Shown: positions 6,972 to 16,674, counted from the first letter of the stretch. The stretch is DNA of 50,283 nt from an uncultured Bacteroidales bacterium (GCA_944325965.1 CALVCB010000006.1:1-50283); one strand, 5' to 3'. Program-made: numbers and translations. The notes: generated by a model not told the origin, from the letters alone.

Positions 6972-9146
6972 ATGGCTGCATTTAGACAACGAGCTTTGAA
7001 TGAAGCTGCTTCGCACAAGACGGAGCGTTTTTATGTTGAAGACGGGCCGGTTTCACATTATTTCGGCCGGAATGTGTTTGACCTCGACAAGATGAGAGGG
7101 TACATGTCCCAGCAGGCTTATGAGGCTGTTCTGTCTGCAGTTAAGTTCGGCGGCAAAATCGACAGGGAAGTCGCAAACGAGATCGCTTCCGGCATGAAGG
7201 CCTGGGCGATAGAGAATGGGGCGACGCATTACACGCACCTTTTCCAGCCGCTTACTGATGCTACCGCCGAAAAGCATGAGGCTTTCATTGCGGTAAAAGA
7301 CGGGAAACCATTTGAAAAATTCAACGGAAGCGCGCTTGTCCAGCAGGAGCCGGATGCATCCAGTTTTCCTAACGGAGGATTGAGGAACACTTTCGAAGCA
7401 CGTGGCTATTCAGCCTGGGATCCGTCATCCCCTGTTTTTCTGCTCGACGGGACTCTGTGCATTCCGTCGGTTTTCGTTTCATATACCGGAGAGGCGCTGG
7501 ATACGAAGGTGCCTAATCTGAAATCGCTGCAGGCTCTCAGCGATGCTGCCACCTCCGTGGCGAACCTTTTCGACGAGTCTGTAAAGAGCGTGGAGGTCAA
7601 CCTCGGGCTCGAGCAGGAGTATTTCCTTGTGGACGAGTCTCTCTACAGCGCAAGGCCTGACCTCGTCCTGTGCAACCGCACCGTTATAGGCCACACATCG
7701 GCCAAGGACCAGCAGCTTGAGGACCACTATTTCGGTGCCATCCCTTCCAGGGTCAGCGCTTTCATGAAGGACTTTGAGACAGAGGCGTACAAGCTCGGTA
7801 TCCTTCTTCAGACAAGGCACAATGAGGTGGCTCCCAACCAGTTCGAATGTGCCCCCGTATTCTGTAGCGCCACCAAGGCCATCGACCAGAATATGATGCT
7901 GATGATCATCATGCAGAAAGTGGCAGAGAAGCATCACCTGAAGGTCATCTTCCACGAGAAGCCTTTCGACGGAGTGAACGGCTCCGGCAAGCACTGCAAC
8001 TGGTCCATGGTGACCGATACCGGGGTGAACCTCCTTTCACCGGGCAAGACCCCGAACAAGAACCTCCAGTTCCTTTCTTTCTATGCGGCAGTCGTACATG
8101 CCGTCTATGAGCACCACTTCCTCCTGATGACCAGTGTGGCGTCCCTGAGCAATTCATACCGTCTCGGCGGCCATGAGGCTCCTCCTGCAGTTATGTCGAT
8201 ATTCTCCGGCTCTACACTGTACGGCATTTTCAAGGCAATAGAGAATATGGAGACAATGCCTGAATCCGAAGCCGGACTTGAGTCGATAAAGATAGTCAAC
8301 TCAATCCCTGAAATATTCCCGGACAATACGGACCGCAACAGGACATCCCCGTTCGCATTCACCGGCAACAGGTTCGAGTTCCGTGCCCTCGGTTCATCAA
8401 TGAACGTAGCTTCAGCTACTTATATACTGAACGCCATCGTGGCCCAGAGCCTCAGGCAGTTCAGGAAGGAGGTAGATGCTCTGACCGCCACAGGGGAGGA
8501 CGTGTCTACCGCCGTGATGAACACCGTGCGCAAATTCATCCATGAATCCAAGGACATCATGTTCGAGGGGAACGGGTACAGCAAGGAATGGGAGGAAGAG
8601 GCCGGGCGCCGCGGACTCCGTGCCGTAAGGAATGTCCCGGAGGCTTACGAGGTATATCATGAGAAAAAGACCATAGACCTCTTCTCCGAGCTCGGGATTC
8701 TCGCTCCTAACGAGGTGGAGGCACGCTTCGAAGTGCTTAATGAGACATACGTGAAGAAGCTCCAGATCGAGGCCCGTGTCATAGGTGACATCTGCCTTAA
8801 CCACGTGCTTCCGGCGGCGGTGAGATACCAGAACATCCTCATCGAGAATGTCCGCGGTGTCAAGGAGATTTTCGGCGAGGAGTACAAGAGCCTGTGTTCT
8901 TCCGAATTCGCCACCCTCAAGAACATATCCTGCCTGACAAATGCTATTTCACGAGATGTCGAGGCACTTGTGGAAGCCCGCAAGAAGGCTAACAAGATAG
9001 AGGATATAGCCGAAAGGGCAAAGGTCTATTCCCATGAGGTCAAGGATCTTATGGACAAGGTAAGATACAGTGCCGACCATCTGGAGATGGTAGTTGATGA
9101 CGAGATGTGGCCATTGCCAAAGTACCGTGAATTGTTGTTCTTTTAA
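6972..9146 (+). CDS. glnN: Glutamine synthetase type III
   Basis: 724 residues, the length of the GSIII family (about 700-730), well above GSI (about 470). It makes glutamine from glutamate, ammonia and ATP in the cytoplasm. Conserved stretches include HYTHLFQPLTDATAEKHEAF, LGLEQEYFLVD (metal-binding Glu), VNGSGKHCNWS and DRNRTSPFAFTGNRFEFR, matching the Bacteroides GSIII pattern. Family members are dodecamers and are not adenylylated like GSI. The ATG is set by the homologous N-terminus (ALNEAASHKTERFYV). The exonuclease gene starts five bases past the stop and the methyltransferase follows it, suggesting one transcript. Confidence 0.96.
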   Translation: MAAFRQRALNEAASHKTERFYVEDGPVSHYFGRNVFDLDKMRGYMSQQAYEAVLSAVKFGGKIDREVANEIASGMKAWAIENGATHYTHLFQPLTDATAEKHEAFIAVKDGKPFEKFNGSALVQQEPDASSFPNGGLRNTFEARGYSAWDPSSPVFLLDGTLCIPSVFVSYTGEALDTKVPNLKSLQALSDAATSVANLFDESVKSVEVNLGLEQEYFLVDESLYSARPDLVLCNRTVIGHTSAKDQQLEDHYFGAIPSRVSAFMKDFETEAYKLGILLQTRHNEVAPNQFECAPVFCSATKAIDQNMMLMIIMQKVAEKHHLKVIFHEKPFDGVNGSGKHCNWSMVTDTGVNLLSPGKTPNKNLQFLSFYAAVVHAVYEHHFLLMTSVASLSNSYRLGGHEAPPAVMSIFSGSTLYGIFKAIENMETMPESEAGLESIKIVNSIPEIFPDNTDRNRTSPFAFTGNRFEFRALGSSMNVASATYILNAIVAQSLRQFRKEVDALTATGEDVSTAVMNTVRKFIHESKDIMFEGNGYSKEWEEEAGRRGLRAVRNVPEAYEVYHEKKTIDLFSELGILAPNEVEARFEVLNETYVKKLQIEARVIGDICLNHVLPAAVRYQNILIENVRGVKEIFGEEYKSLCSSEFATLKNISCLTNAISRDVEALVEARKKANKIEDIAERAKVYSHEVKDLMDKVRYSADHLEMVVDDEMWPLPKYRELLFF

Positions 9147-9150
9147 TTGA

Positions 9151-9747
9151 ATGGTGCATTTTAGAGAAAGCATATCTGCTGAAGACCTGGAGAAACTGGA
9201 TCTTGCCAGTTTCCCAGGTAAAATATATATTATTGATACTGTGGGGGCGGAATTCAACAGAGCCGTCAATTATCTCAGGAGTCAGAAAATCATAGGCTTT
9301 GACACTGAAACGCGGCCATGCTTTTCTCCTGATCAGCCTCGCTACGGTGTTGCGCTTCTTCAGCTTTCAGGTCCTGAAAAGGCTTACCTTTTCAGAATCA
9401 AGAATATAGGAATGCACCGCAGACTGTGCAATCTGCTGGCGAATGAAAGGATAATAAAGGTGGGGGCTGCCATCAATGATGACATTCGCGGTTTGCAGAG
9501 ATATGCCGGATTCACTCCTAAATCCTTTGTCGACCTCCAGAAGATGGTTGCCGATTATGGGATACGGGACAAAAGCGTAAAAAAGATGACTGCAATCATC
9601 CTGGGGTTCAAGATATCCAAATCCCAGCAGCTTTCAAACTGGGAGGCGGACATCCTGTCGGATGCGCAGGAGAAGTATGCTGCCACCGATGCATGGGTCT
9701 GCCGGGAAATGTACCTTAGGCTTCTGCAGTCCTCCAGAGAACGGTAG
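9151..9747 (+). CDS. DEDDy 3'-5' exonuclease domain protein (RNase D-like)
   Basis: 198 residues, essentially one exonuclease domain. The three Exo motifs are visible: IIGFDTETRP (D and E), VGAAINDDIRGL (D), and YAATDAWVC, the Y-x3-D form that defines the DEDDy group. Such enzymes remove nucleotides from RNA or DNA 3' ends with two metal ions. Unlike full RNase D it has no HRDC domain, so the natural substrate is open. Stand-alone copies of this kind are common in Bacteroidota next to an RlmI-like methyltransferase, as here (eight bases to the next ATG). That pairing makes a role in RNA processing plausible but does not show it. Confidence 0.88.
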   Translation: MVHFRESISAEDLEKLDLASFPGKIYIIDTVGAEFNRAVNYLRSQKIIGFDTETRPCFSPDQPRYGVALLQLSGPEKAYLFRIKNIGMHRRLCNLLANERIIKVGAAINDDIRGLQRYAGFTPKSFVDLQKMVADYGIRDKSVKKMTAIILGFKISKSQQLSNWEADILSDAQEKYAATDAWVCREMYLRLLQSSRER

Positions 9748-9755
9748 AGATCATT

Positions 9756-10973
9756 ATGGTTAAGATTTTTTTGAAGAAGGGGAGGGAGGAATCTCTCAGA
9801 CGTTTCCATCCGTGGGTCTTTTCAGGCGCGATAGCCCAAATTGCGGGTAATCCCGCGGAAGGCGATATGGTAGGGGTCTATGCATCTGACGGGACTTTTC
9901 TTGCAGCAGGGCATTATCAGGTCGGGTCTATTGCTGTGCGGGTGCTTAGCTTTGATTCTGACGTGAACAGTCCTGATTTTTGGGAGACAATGATTCGCAG
10001 GGCACTGGATGTGCGTATTGCAGCAGGTCTTGCTTGGATGCCCTCTGAAGGACAGGCCCATGGATTGCTGACTGACTGTTACCGGCTTGTCCATGGCGAA
10101 GGGGACAATCTGCCAGGTCTCATTGTCGATTACTATGACGGCGTATGTGTCATGCAGGCGCATTCAGCAGGCATGTTCAGAAGCAGGAAGCGGATTTCTG
10201 ACGCATTGAAGAATGTTTATGGAGACAGCCTGAAAGCCGTGTATGACAAGAGTTCCTCTACGGCTCCTTTCAAGGCCGGACTGGACCTGGTGGACGGGTA
10301 TCTTTACAGGAGAGAAGGATTTGCTGCTGACGAAGCCACAGTTATAGAGAACGGTCATAAGTTCCTGGTCAATTGGATGTCCGGCCAGAAGACAGGATTC
10401 TTTCTCGACCAACGGGAGAACAGGGCTATGGTAGAAAGATACTCAAAAGGGCGCAATGTCCTGAACCTGTTCTGCTATACAGGCGGATTTTCCATCTATG
10501 CTCTTGCTGGAGGCGCTGTTCATGTGGATTCTGTGGACAGTTCCGCAAAGGCTATAGAGATGGTGGCGAGGAATGTCGGGCTGAACGGCTTTGACCCGCA
10601 GATGCATACTGGCTATTGCTGCGATGCGATGGATTTCCTGAAAGAGGTCCCTGAAGGAAAATATGACCTGATGATAGTGGACCCTCCGGCTTTTGCCAAG
10701 CACAGGGGGGCACTGAAGAATGCGCTCAGGGCCTACCAGAGGCTTAATGCGCAGGCTATCTCAAAGGTTGCTCCCGGAGGCTTCGTCTTTACCTACAGCT
10801 GCTCGCAAGTGGTGGACAAGGAGGCTTTTGCTCTGGCGGTCTTTTCTGCCGCAGCACAGACAGGCAGGAGTGTCAGGATTCTTGACAGGCTGAACCAGCC
10901 GGCGGACCATTCCGTGAACATCTACCATCCGGAGGGGGAATATCTGAAGGGGCTGCTTCTTTATGTAGAATGA
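9756..10973 (+). CDS. Class I rRNA large-subunit methyltransferase, RlmI-like
   Basis: 405 residues. An N-terminal PUA domain (to about residue 70, RRFHPWVFSGAIAQI) is followed by a central EEHEH-type domain and a C-terminal Rossmann methyltransferase domain with KTGFFLDQREN, NVLNLFCYTGGFSIYALAGG (SAM loop) and DLMIVDPPAFAKHR (catalytic loop). RlmI methylates C5 of a cytosine in 23S rRNA, and the same architecture is annotated across Bacteroidota. The exact target nucleotide is inferred from the family, so no gene symbol is given. It is probably the last gene of the glnN transcript; a tRNA promoter begins about 40 bases past its stop. Confidence 0.9.
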   Translation: MVKIFLKKGREESLRRFHPWVFSGAIAQIAGNPAEGDMVGVYASDGTFLAAGHYQVGSIAVRVLSFDSDVNSPDFWETMIRRALDVRIAAGLAWMPSEGQAHGLLTDCYRLVHGEGDNLPGLIVDYYDGVCVMQAHSAGMFRSRKRISDALKNVYGDSLKAVYDKSSSTAPFKAGLDLVDGYLYRREGFAADEATVIENGHKFLVNWMSGQKTGFFLDQRENRAMVERYSKGRNVLNLFCYTGGFSIYALAGGAVHVDSVDSSAKAIEMVARNVGLNGFDPQMHTGYCCDAMDFLKEVPEGKYDLMIVDPPAFAKHRGALKNALRAYQRLNAQAISKVAPGGFVFTYSCSQVVDKEAFALAVFSAAAQTGRSVRILDRLNQPADHSVNIYHPEGEYLKGLLLYVE

Positions 10974-11012
10974 GGCTAAAGAATGAAAGATGCCTTAAAC
11001 CAGAAATTAATT

Positions 11013-11042
11013 TTGGATTTTCTGAAAAAGGTACTATCTTTG
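11013..11042 (+). promoter_or_regulatory. Promoter of tRNA-Cys
   Basis: TTG at 11013-11015, a 19-base spacer and TATCTTTG at 11035-11042. The -7 box runs into the dyad TTTGC-AATCC-GCAAA (11039-11053). The predicted start lies about 30 bases before the mature tRNA. Confidence 0.65.
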
Positions 11043-11079
11043 CAATCCGCAAAATAAAAAGAAGTTCTTTTACAGACAA

Positions 11080-11150
11080 GGTGCTATGGCCGAGTGGTTA
11101 GGCAATGGTCTGCAAAACCATGCACAGCAGTTCGATTCTGCTTGGCACCT
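11080..11150 (+). tRNA. tRNA-Cys (GCA)
   Basis: 71 bases fold as a complete cloverleaf. The acceptor stem GGTGCTA pairs with TGGCACC (one G-T). The D stem is GCC/GGC, the anticodon stem ATGGT/ACCAT encloses loop CTGCAAA with anticodon GCA at 11112-11114, and the T stem AGCAG/CTGCT encloses TTCGATT. The discriminator base is T, as required by cysteinyl-tRNA synthetase. CCA is not encoded, so it must be added afterwards. No other tRNA adjoins it. Confidence 0.96.
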
Positions 11151-11196
11151 CGACTTATTGGTTATTAGTTTTAGTGTTATTAATTATGTGGTTAGT

Positions 11197-11237
11197 ATGA
11201 GTGGTCCCCGCGTGAGCGGCGACGGCTCATTTTTTTT
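11197..11237 (+). terminator. Probable terminator of the tRNA-Cys transcript
   Basis: ATGAG (11197-11201) pairs with CTCAT (11226-11230) around an inner hairpin CCGC-GTGA-GCGG, and eight T follow (11230-11237). It lies 47 bases past the tRNA on the same strand. The outer stem is interrupted by an internal loop, so its strength is moderate. Confidence 0.55.
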
Positions 11238-11290
11238 GCATGCATGTATGATGTTTCTATTGAAGCCTGGAGACAGGCAAATAAAGCTTG

Positions 11291-11896
11291 TCAGATGGTA
11301 AATTCCTTCAACGGAGGGAGAAATCCTTCTTTTTCGAACATTTTTCTGTATATGCAGGCTTTTTTATCCAATGACAGAGGATATGCCCTTGAAGATGAGG
11401 GCATCCGGTAGAATGTCATTGCTCGCCCGCTGCCTGTTGTGAACTCCACTGAACTGCCGGTCTTGGGCCTTACACACCCGAGTAATGCACAGAGTATTTC
11501 AGTTGCCTTTTCTCCTGTGGTCACTATGGTGTGGCAGTCCGGTATCTTGTCCAGCAACGACTCAATGTCAGTTGGTGAGACAACCTCAAGAAATTTGTCG
11601 GAGGCATTCCCCTTATGCCGTATTACTTCTATGGCGGTATCGTACAGGGCGATATGACGCTCCCGGCAGAAAGATGCTATTCTGCTTTTGTCAAAGTGCC
11701 TCCTGTCCTGTGCTATAAAGCGGTCCCTGTCTCCGAAAAACACAATCCCTAAAATTCTCCACATATCATTTATGAAATTGGGATAGAAGAAGTCCATAGA
11801 CCATTTTTCCCTTTTAGGCGGAAAGCTGCCAAGCATTAGTATCCTGGCAGCTTCCGGCAAAAAAGGTTCAAGCGGATGCTTTTCTGTTTCCGTCAT
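11291..11896 (-). CDS. Uracil-DNA glycosylase superfamily protein (Mug/HDG-like)
   Basis: 201 residues. The N-terminal motif [20 protein letters not shown] followed by [12 protein letters not shown] matches motif 1 of the compact Mug/TDG/HDG branch of the UDG superfamily, and [13 protein letters not shown] is the middle strand-turn. Such enzymes remove deaminated bases (uracil or hypoxanthine) from DNA to start base-excision repair. The GSFP form resembles the family described as hypoxanthine-DNA glycosylase more than the GINPG of Mug, so the lesion specificity is uncertain. Its ATG overlaps the rho stop (ATGA at 11893-11896), so it is translated from the rho transcript. A small GCCTG-GAGA-CAGGC hairpin (11265-11278) follows its stop. 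Confidence 0.75.
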   Translation of the reverse strand: MTETEKHPLEPFLPEAARILMLGSFPPKREKWSMDFFYPNFINDMWRILGIVFFGDRDRFIAQDRRHFDKSRIASFCRERHIALYDTAIEVIRHKGNASDKFLEVVSPTDIESLLDKIPDCHTIVTTGEKATEILCALLGCVRPKTGSSVEFTTGSGRAMTFYRMPSSSRAYPLSLDKKACIYRKMFEKEGFLPPLKEFTI

Positions 11897-13785
11897 TTGA
11901 GTTTGTCACCATTCATGGTTATCAGGAACTCTTCATTGGATACTGTCTTTTCCATGCGGTCCTTGAGAAATTCCATAGCTTCTACGGAAGTCATGTCAGC
12001 AAGATAGTTGCGCAGTATCCATATCCTGTTGCTCTGTTCCTGGGTATAGAGCAGGTCATCACGTCTGGTGCTGCTCAATGTCACGTCCACCGCCGGAAAT
12101 ATACGCTTGTTGGCGAGTTTCCTGTCAAGCTGCAGCTCCATGTTACCCGTTCCCTTGAACTCCTCGAAGATCACATCGTCCATTTTGGAACCTGTGTCGG
12201 TGAGTGCTGTGGCGAGGATTGTGAGCGAACCACCATTTTCAATATTCCTGGCAGCGCCGAAGAAACGTTTAGGCTTATGAAGTGCATTTGCATCCACACC
12301 TCCGGAGAGTACTTTCCCGGAAGCCGGCTGTACTGTGTTGTATGCCCTTGCAAGCCTGGTGATAGAGTCAAGGAAAATCACTACGTCATGGCCGCACTCC
12401 ACCATTCTCTTTGCCTTTTCAAGCACCATATTCGCCACTTTGACATGTCTTTCCGCAGGCTCGTCGAATGTGGATGCCACCACTTCCGCCTTTACGCTGC
12501 GGGCCATGTCCGTAACCTCTTCCGGCCTCTCGTCTATGAGGAGGACGATCATGTAGGCTTCAGGATGGTTGTCCGCTATGGCGTTCGCTATGGATTTGAG
12601 GAGCATGGTCTTACCAGTTTTCGGCTGTGCCACGATCAGTCCCCTCTGCCCTTTGCCTATAGGGGTGAACATGTCTACTACACGGCAGGAGAGGTCGTTG
12701 TGTCCGTTCCCGATCAATGTGAATTTTTCATTAGGGAAAAGCGGCGTAAGGAAATCGAAAGGCACCCTGTCTCGAATGAATTCCGGTGTGCGCCCGTTGA
12801 TATATTTTATCCTGACGAGAGGGAAATATTTGTCCCCTTCCTTAGGCGGCCTTATTTCTCCCGTCACGGTGTCGCCTGTTTTCAGGGCATTCGATTTGAT
12901 CTGCCCTTGGGAAACGTATATGTCATCAGGGGAGTTAAGATAGTTGTAGTCGGAGGACCTGAGGAACCCGTAGCCGTCCGGCATTATTTCGAGTACGCCT
13001 GTAGCTTCCACTACTCCGTCAAATTCTATTTTCGGCTGCTGGACCTGCTGTCTCTGCGGCTGGTATTGCTGTGCGGACCTTTGCATGTACTGGAGCCTTT
13101 CTTTTCTGTCCCGCAGTGTGGCCTGCTGCCTCATGCCCTGCTGCTGGTATCCCGGCTGTCCGTTGTTCTGTCCGCCTTGATTGCTCTGAATGTTCTGTAC
13201 TGGCTGACTTGCCTGGTTGGCCTGACCGGCCGGCTGGTTTTCTGTCTGGTGATCTTCAGACTGGGTTTCGTTGTTTTTAGGCGCTGATGCAGGCTTCTGC
13301 TGGTTTTCCGTATTCAGCTGTATTTCCGGGGCTTGCTGCATCTCCGGCTTGTTCTGCGCATCCTTCTTGCGGCCTTTCGGTTTCATCTGGCGTCTTGCCT
13401 CCCCCTGGCTCTGCTCCTGCTGCGGCTGGAGCGGCTCTTTGCTCTCCGCCGGGGCCGGAGTCTCCTGCTGAGCCGATTTCGGCTTGCGTCCGCGTTTTTT
13501 GGGGAGCTTGTCCTCGTCGGCGGCCTGAGGCTGTGATGCCGGCTGGTTTTTCTGTATTGTATCCTGTTGCGGCTGTTCAGCATCGGCTGCCGCCTTGCGC
13601 GGCCTGCCGCGTTTCTTCACCACCTTTTCCGGTGCTTTCTGCGAGTCGATGACAGCCTCCTTGTCCATGATGTCATAGATGAGAGTCTCCTTGTCCTTCT
13701 TTTTCGCCCCTTTAATGCCGAGTTCTTCCGCAATGCCGCGGAGTTTGTCGTCATCCATCTCTTTCAGCTCAAAAATCTTGTGCAT
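11893..13785 (-). CDS. rho: Transcription termination factor Rho with long disordered insert
   Basis: 630 residues against about 420 in E. coli. Order: a Rho N-terminal helical domain (1-45); a low-complexity segment (about 50-250) rich in Gln, Pro, Asn, Lys and Ala; the RNA-binding cold-shock-like domain ([14 protein letters not shown], from about 258); and the hexameric helicase/ATPase with its P-loop near 386-394 (AQPKTGKT), Walker [17 protein letters not shown] and Q/R-loop region SGGVDANAL. The insert carries two AT-hook-like basic clusters, KKRGRPRK (57-64) and KKRGRKPK (96-103). In Bacteroides thetaiotaomicron the comparable disordered region is known to drive phase separation of Rho. 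Promoter and a leader hairpin lie upstream. Confidence 0.97.
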   Translation of the reverse strand: MHKIFELKEMDDDKLRGIAEELGIKGAKKKDKETLIYDIMDKEAVIDSQKAPEKVVKKRGRPRKAAADAEQPQQDTIQKNQPASQPQAADEDKLPKKRGRKPKSAQQETPAPAESKEPLQPQQEQSQGEARRQMKPKGRKKDAQNKPEMQQAPEIQLNTENQQKPASAPKNNETQSEDHQTENQPAGQANQASQPVQNIQSNQGGQNNGQPGYQQQGMRQQATLRDRKERLQYMQRSAQQYQPQRQQVQQPKIEFDGVVEATGVLEIMPDGYGFLRSSDYNYLNSPDDIYVSQGQIKSNALKTGDTVTGEIRPPKEGDKYFPLVRIKYINGRTPEFIRDRVPFDFLTPLFPNEKFTLIGNGHNDLSCRVVDMFTPIGKGQRGLIVAQPKTGKTMLLKSIANAIADNHPEAYMIVLLIDERPEEVTDMARSVKAEVVASTFDEPAERHVKVANMVLEKAKRMVECGHDVVIFLDSITRLARAYNTVQPASGKVLSGGVDANALHKPKRFFGAARNIENGGSLTILATALTDTGSKMDDVIFEEFKGTGNMELQLDRKLANKRIFPAVDVTLSSTRRDDLLYTQEQSNRIWILRNYLADMTSVEAMEFLKDRMEKTVSNEEFLITMNGDKLK

Positions 13786-13859
13786 ATTTAATCGAATGTG
13801 TATAAAAATATCTGAATCTGTAAAATGGGAATTTGGCCAGTATAGATGACCAGAATAAT

Positions 13860-13872
13860 GCGTAAAATACGC
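13860..13872 (-). repeat. Small perfect hairpin in the rho leader
   Basis: GCGTA and TACGC form five perfect pairs around a three-base A loop (T loop on the rho strand). It starts about four bases after the predicted rho transcription start and lies 75 bases before the ATG. No T-run follows on the rho strand. Confidence 0.4.
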
Positions 13873-13882
13873 TCAGACACTG

Positions 13883-13912
13883 CAAAGATAAATAAAAATA
13901 TCAGAAAAACAA
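13883..13912 (-). promoter_or_regulatory. Promoter of rho
   Basis: On the minus strand: TTG (13910-13912), a 19-base spacer, then TATCTTTG (13883-13890). This gives a leader of roughly 90 bases before the rho ATG. It lies directly behind the stop of the LptD-like gene, which reads in the same direction. Confidence 0.6.
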
Positions 13913-13918
13913 CGCTCT

Positions 13919-16645
13919 CTAGAAATTATTGTCCCAGTAGCTGCTGCTTTTCTTGAATCTGAGCAGGTCTGCAAGAGCAGCCGCATTGGCGGAAATGCGG
14001 AAGCTCCATGATTCCCACTGGCCGTTCGGCACCCAGGACACATAAATATTGAAACAGTGCAGGTCATACTGGGCACTGAGCTGTGTAGTAGTCATTTTCA
14101 TGGCCATGAGGTCGAAACCGGTTGTAAGGTTAATCGACAGAGACGGTGTGATCTTTACGTTTCCGGAGAGCCCGAGCGTTTGCGTATGGCGGTGGTTCGT
14201 GATGAGGTGGTCGTTTGAGTACTGGTAGCTGCGGCTGTAGTTGTATGAATAGTTGATGTTCACCGACCACGGTGCATTCGGATTCATGTAATACAGCCAT
14301 CCTCCAGGGATATATTCCCCGGTTACGGGATGGTAGTATACTCTTGTATAGTTATCGGCCGGGGCATTGCCGCCTCCTCCGGAACCGTCGTTGCCGTTTA
14401 TCTTGCCCTCTCCCGAGAAGGAATATGAAAGAGAAGCGCTGGCATTTGTCAGACGTACAGGCTTGGCCCATCCTTCTGTCTGGACATTGAACTTGTTGAT
14501 CTTCCGGCCGCGTTCATCTATTGCATAAGGGTCGAAATTGGCATTTGCACTGATACCGACCTTGCCGAATACTGATGTAGACATGGTGAGACCTATGTTG
14601 CTGAGGTTCAGTGAGTCGGCAAGGAAGTTATAACCAGTTGACAAGTTTAGCTGGTCAATGAGCTTAACTTTTTTTGTCCCGGTACCGGTGGTGTCACGCA
14701 AATCCCTGACTTTCGCTTCAAGATTGTTGCCGATAGAGATTCTCATGCTGGCTGTCTTTCCCTTGCTCGGCGGTGAATAGATCTGGCCGGAATATATGTT
14801 GTAGTCCTCGCTGTGCTGCACTCCGTCCTTGTCGGTATATGTCAGTGTCCTCCATCCGTTGAAGTATGTACCCTTTTCCGGACTGAAAGACAATGAAAGG
14901 CTCGGTGAGACCACATGCCTGATCGCCTGTATCTTCCGGTGTCTGCCGAAATTGAACATACCGTACAGCCTGGTACTCATGGAGACGCTTCCGGAATAGT
15001 TGTGGGTGGTGCCGAATGTGCCGAACTGCCCGGCCTCCTTTTCTTCAACACTGTCCGTCTCTTCATTGTAGTAGCGTTCTGTCTTGTTGAAGAACCAGTT
15101 CATGCCGTAGGTGATGCTCGGGGTCACTGTGATGTATTTGAAAAGCGAGAAATTGGGAAGTCCTATCTGGAAATTATGTGTCATGCCGTTCTGGAACTTG
15201 TCCCAGAATCCAGGCTGGTTGAATTCGGATGCCTTGAAGTTTATCTTGTTCTGCAGCGTAGTGCTGTAGCCGAGTGAGAATTCCTCGTAGAATTTTTCTT
15301 TCCCTACACGGTTCTTCCTCTTGAAAGGATAGAAACGGCTCACGGAGAATGTAAGGTTAGGCAGGGTGAACGAATACGAGCTGTCCCTGGAGTTCTGGCT
15401 GTGTAGGGCATTCACAGACAGGTTCATCTTTCCATTCCAGTTCTTGGAGTATGATATTGAAGATGATATCTGGTTCTGCAGTGCTTCCTCGACAGAGCTT
15501 GAATTGTATCTGCTGTTCGACGGGCTGGAAAAGTTCACCGATGCACTGAATGTCGTTCCTGGACGTGCCTTGGAATCCTGTGAATGGCTCCATCTTATAC
15601 CGAAGTTCCTTGTCTGGAAGAAGTCTGAGCTTCCTCTTTCTCCTGTCTGGTCGTTGGAATATGTGACGGCCAGGTTTCCGCTGAACTTGTAATTCACCTT
15701 ATACCTGGAATTCAAGTCAACTGCCCATGATCCTAGAGTATAGATGTCTCCGGTGAGTGAAACATCGAAATAGTCTCCAAGCACGAAGTACATACCCAGA
15801 TCCCTCAGATAAAAACCTCGTGCGCTCTCTTCTCCGAATGTCGGCATAAGCAGTCCAGTGGCCCTGTCTGGACGCTGCGGGATAAAGCCGAAAGGTAGCA
15901 CAATAGGAAACATCGGAACATCTTCAACAACAGGCCAGGCAGGCCCGAAGACGGTTTTCTGCGATGGCTTTGTCATCACTTTTGCCGCTGAAAGGTGCAG
16001 ATAGTAATGCGGATGCTCGCAGTCGCATACGGTGTACTTGCCGTTTGTGATATTGATTGACTGGTCCGGCATCATCTTTATGTTCTTCCCGTGCAGGATC
16101 CCTTCCTGCTCCTGGGTTATCATGTTTGTGATGCGTGCCTTGCGAGTGTCGAAATTGTATCTGACCTCTTCCATTTCGTACGTCTTTCCGTTGTCCTCCA
16201 TTTTAGGAAGCCCGGTCACTGCCCCTGTCGAGTCTGTCGTGCCCCTGGCAAATACGGTCTGAGTCTGAAGGTCATATTCCATGTAATCTGCAGAAAGTTT
16301 CATATTGCCATATGTCACTGTCACATCCCCGTAGTAGTAGATCATCCTTTTTCCGTCGGTGAAGTCTTCGACGATGGAGTCCCTGGCAGTGGAGAAGGCC
16401 GGTCTTTCAAGGGAGCTCTTTCCCTGCAGCGCTATTGAATCGGCGCGTGCGACAGAGTCGGCAAATGCAATGGAATCCGTGGCTGCAAGCACCGAATCCG
16501 ACAGCTGCACGGTATCATTGACTGCATACTCCGTCCTGGCGGCATCTTTCATCCTTTTGCGCCTGGACCTCCTGTCATCCTGAGGTAAAACAGTGAATGA
16601 GCTGATAATCAGGAACAGGACAGTCCCGAATATCAGCTTCTCCAT
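13919..16645 (-). CDS. LptD-like LPS-assembly outer-membrane protein
   Basis: About 908 residues from the ATG at 16645, chosen because a signal peptide follows directly (MEKLIFGTVLFLIISSFTVL); the upstream extension is not secretory. After a charged, Ala/Asp/Ser-rich linker comes an OstA/LptD-N-type beta region (KRMIYYYGDVTVTYGNMKLSADYMEYD), then IPQRPDRATGLLMPTFG and a long series of amphipathic strands ending in NNF. In the family such proteins insert LPS into the outer leaflet of the outer membrane, with an LptE partner. A Gly-rich loop (GNDGSGGGGN) interrupts the barrel late. It shares a bidirectional promoter with the cell-wall amidase gene. Family membership is firm; direct proof of the LPS role is lacking. 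Confidence 0.85.
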   Translation of the reverse strand: MEKLIFGTVLFLIISSFTVLPQDDRRSRRKRMKDAARTEYAVNDTVQLSDSVLAATDSIAFADSVARADSIALQGKSSLERPAFSTARDSIVEDFTDGKRMIYYYGDVTVTYGNMKLSADYMEYDLQTQTVFARGTTDSTGAVTGLPKMEDNGKTYEMEEVRYNFDTRKARITNMITQEQEGILHGKNIKMMPDQSINITNGKYTVCDCEHPHYYLHLSAAKVMTKPSQKTVFGPAWPVVEDVPMFPIVLPFGFIPQRPDRATGLLMPTFGEESARGFYLRDLGMYFVLGDYFDVSLTGDIYTLGSWAVDLNSRYKVNYKFSGNLAVTYSNDQTGERGSSDFFQTRNFGIRWSHSQDSKARPGTTFSASVNFSSPSNSRYNSSSVEEALQNQISSSISYSKNWNGKMNLSVNALHSQNSRDSSYSFTLPNLTFSVSRFYPFKRKNRVGKEKFYEEFSLGYSTTLQNKINFKASEFNQPGFWDKFQNGMTHNFQIGLPNFSLFKYITVTPSITYGMNWFFNKTERYYNEETDSVEEKEAGQFGTFGTTHNYSGSVSMSTRLYGMFNFGRHRKIQAIRHVVSPSLSLSFSPEKGTYFNGWRTLTYTDKDGVQHSEDYNIYSGQIYSPPSKGKTASMRISIGNNLEAKVRDLRDTTGTGTKKVKLIDQLNLSTGYNFLADSLNLSNIGLTMSTSVFGKVGISANANFDPYAIDERGRKINKFNVQTEGWAKPVRLTNASASLSYSFSGEGKINGNDGSGGGGNAPADNYTRVYYHPVTGEYIPGGWLYYMNPNAPWSVNINYSYNYSRSYQYSNDHLITNHRHTQTLGLSGNVKITPSLSINLTTGFDLMAMKMTTTQLSAQYDLHCFNIYVSWVPNGQWESWSFRISANAAALADLLRFKKSSSYWDNNF

Positions 16646-16674
16646 AGATATATGCTTATTCCGCAAATTTTTCA

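Noticed and set aside
12277..13287. 336-codon open frame opposite rho
   Set aside because: Created by the repetitive Gln/Pro codons of the Rho insert read backwards.
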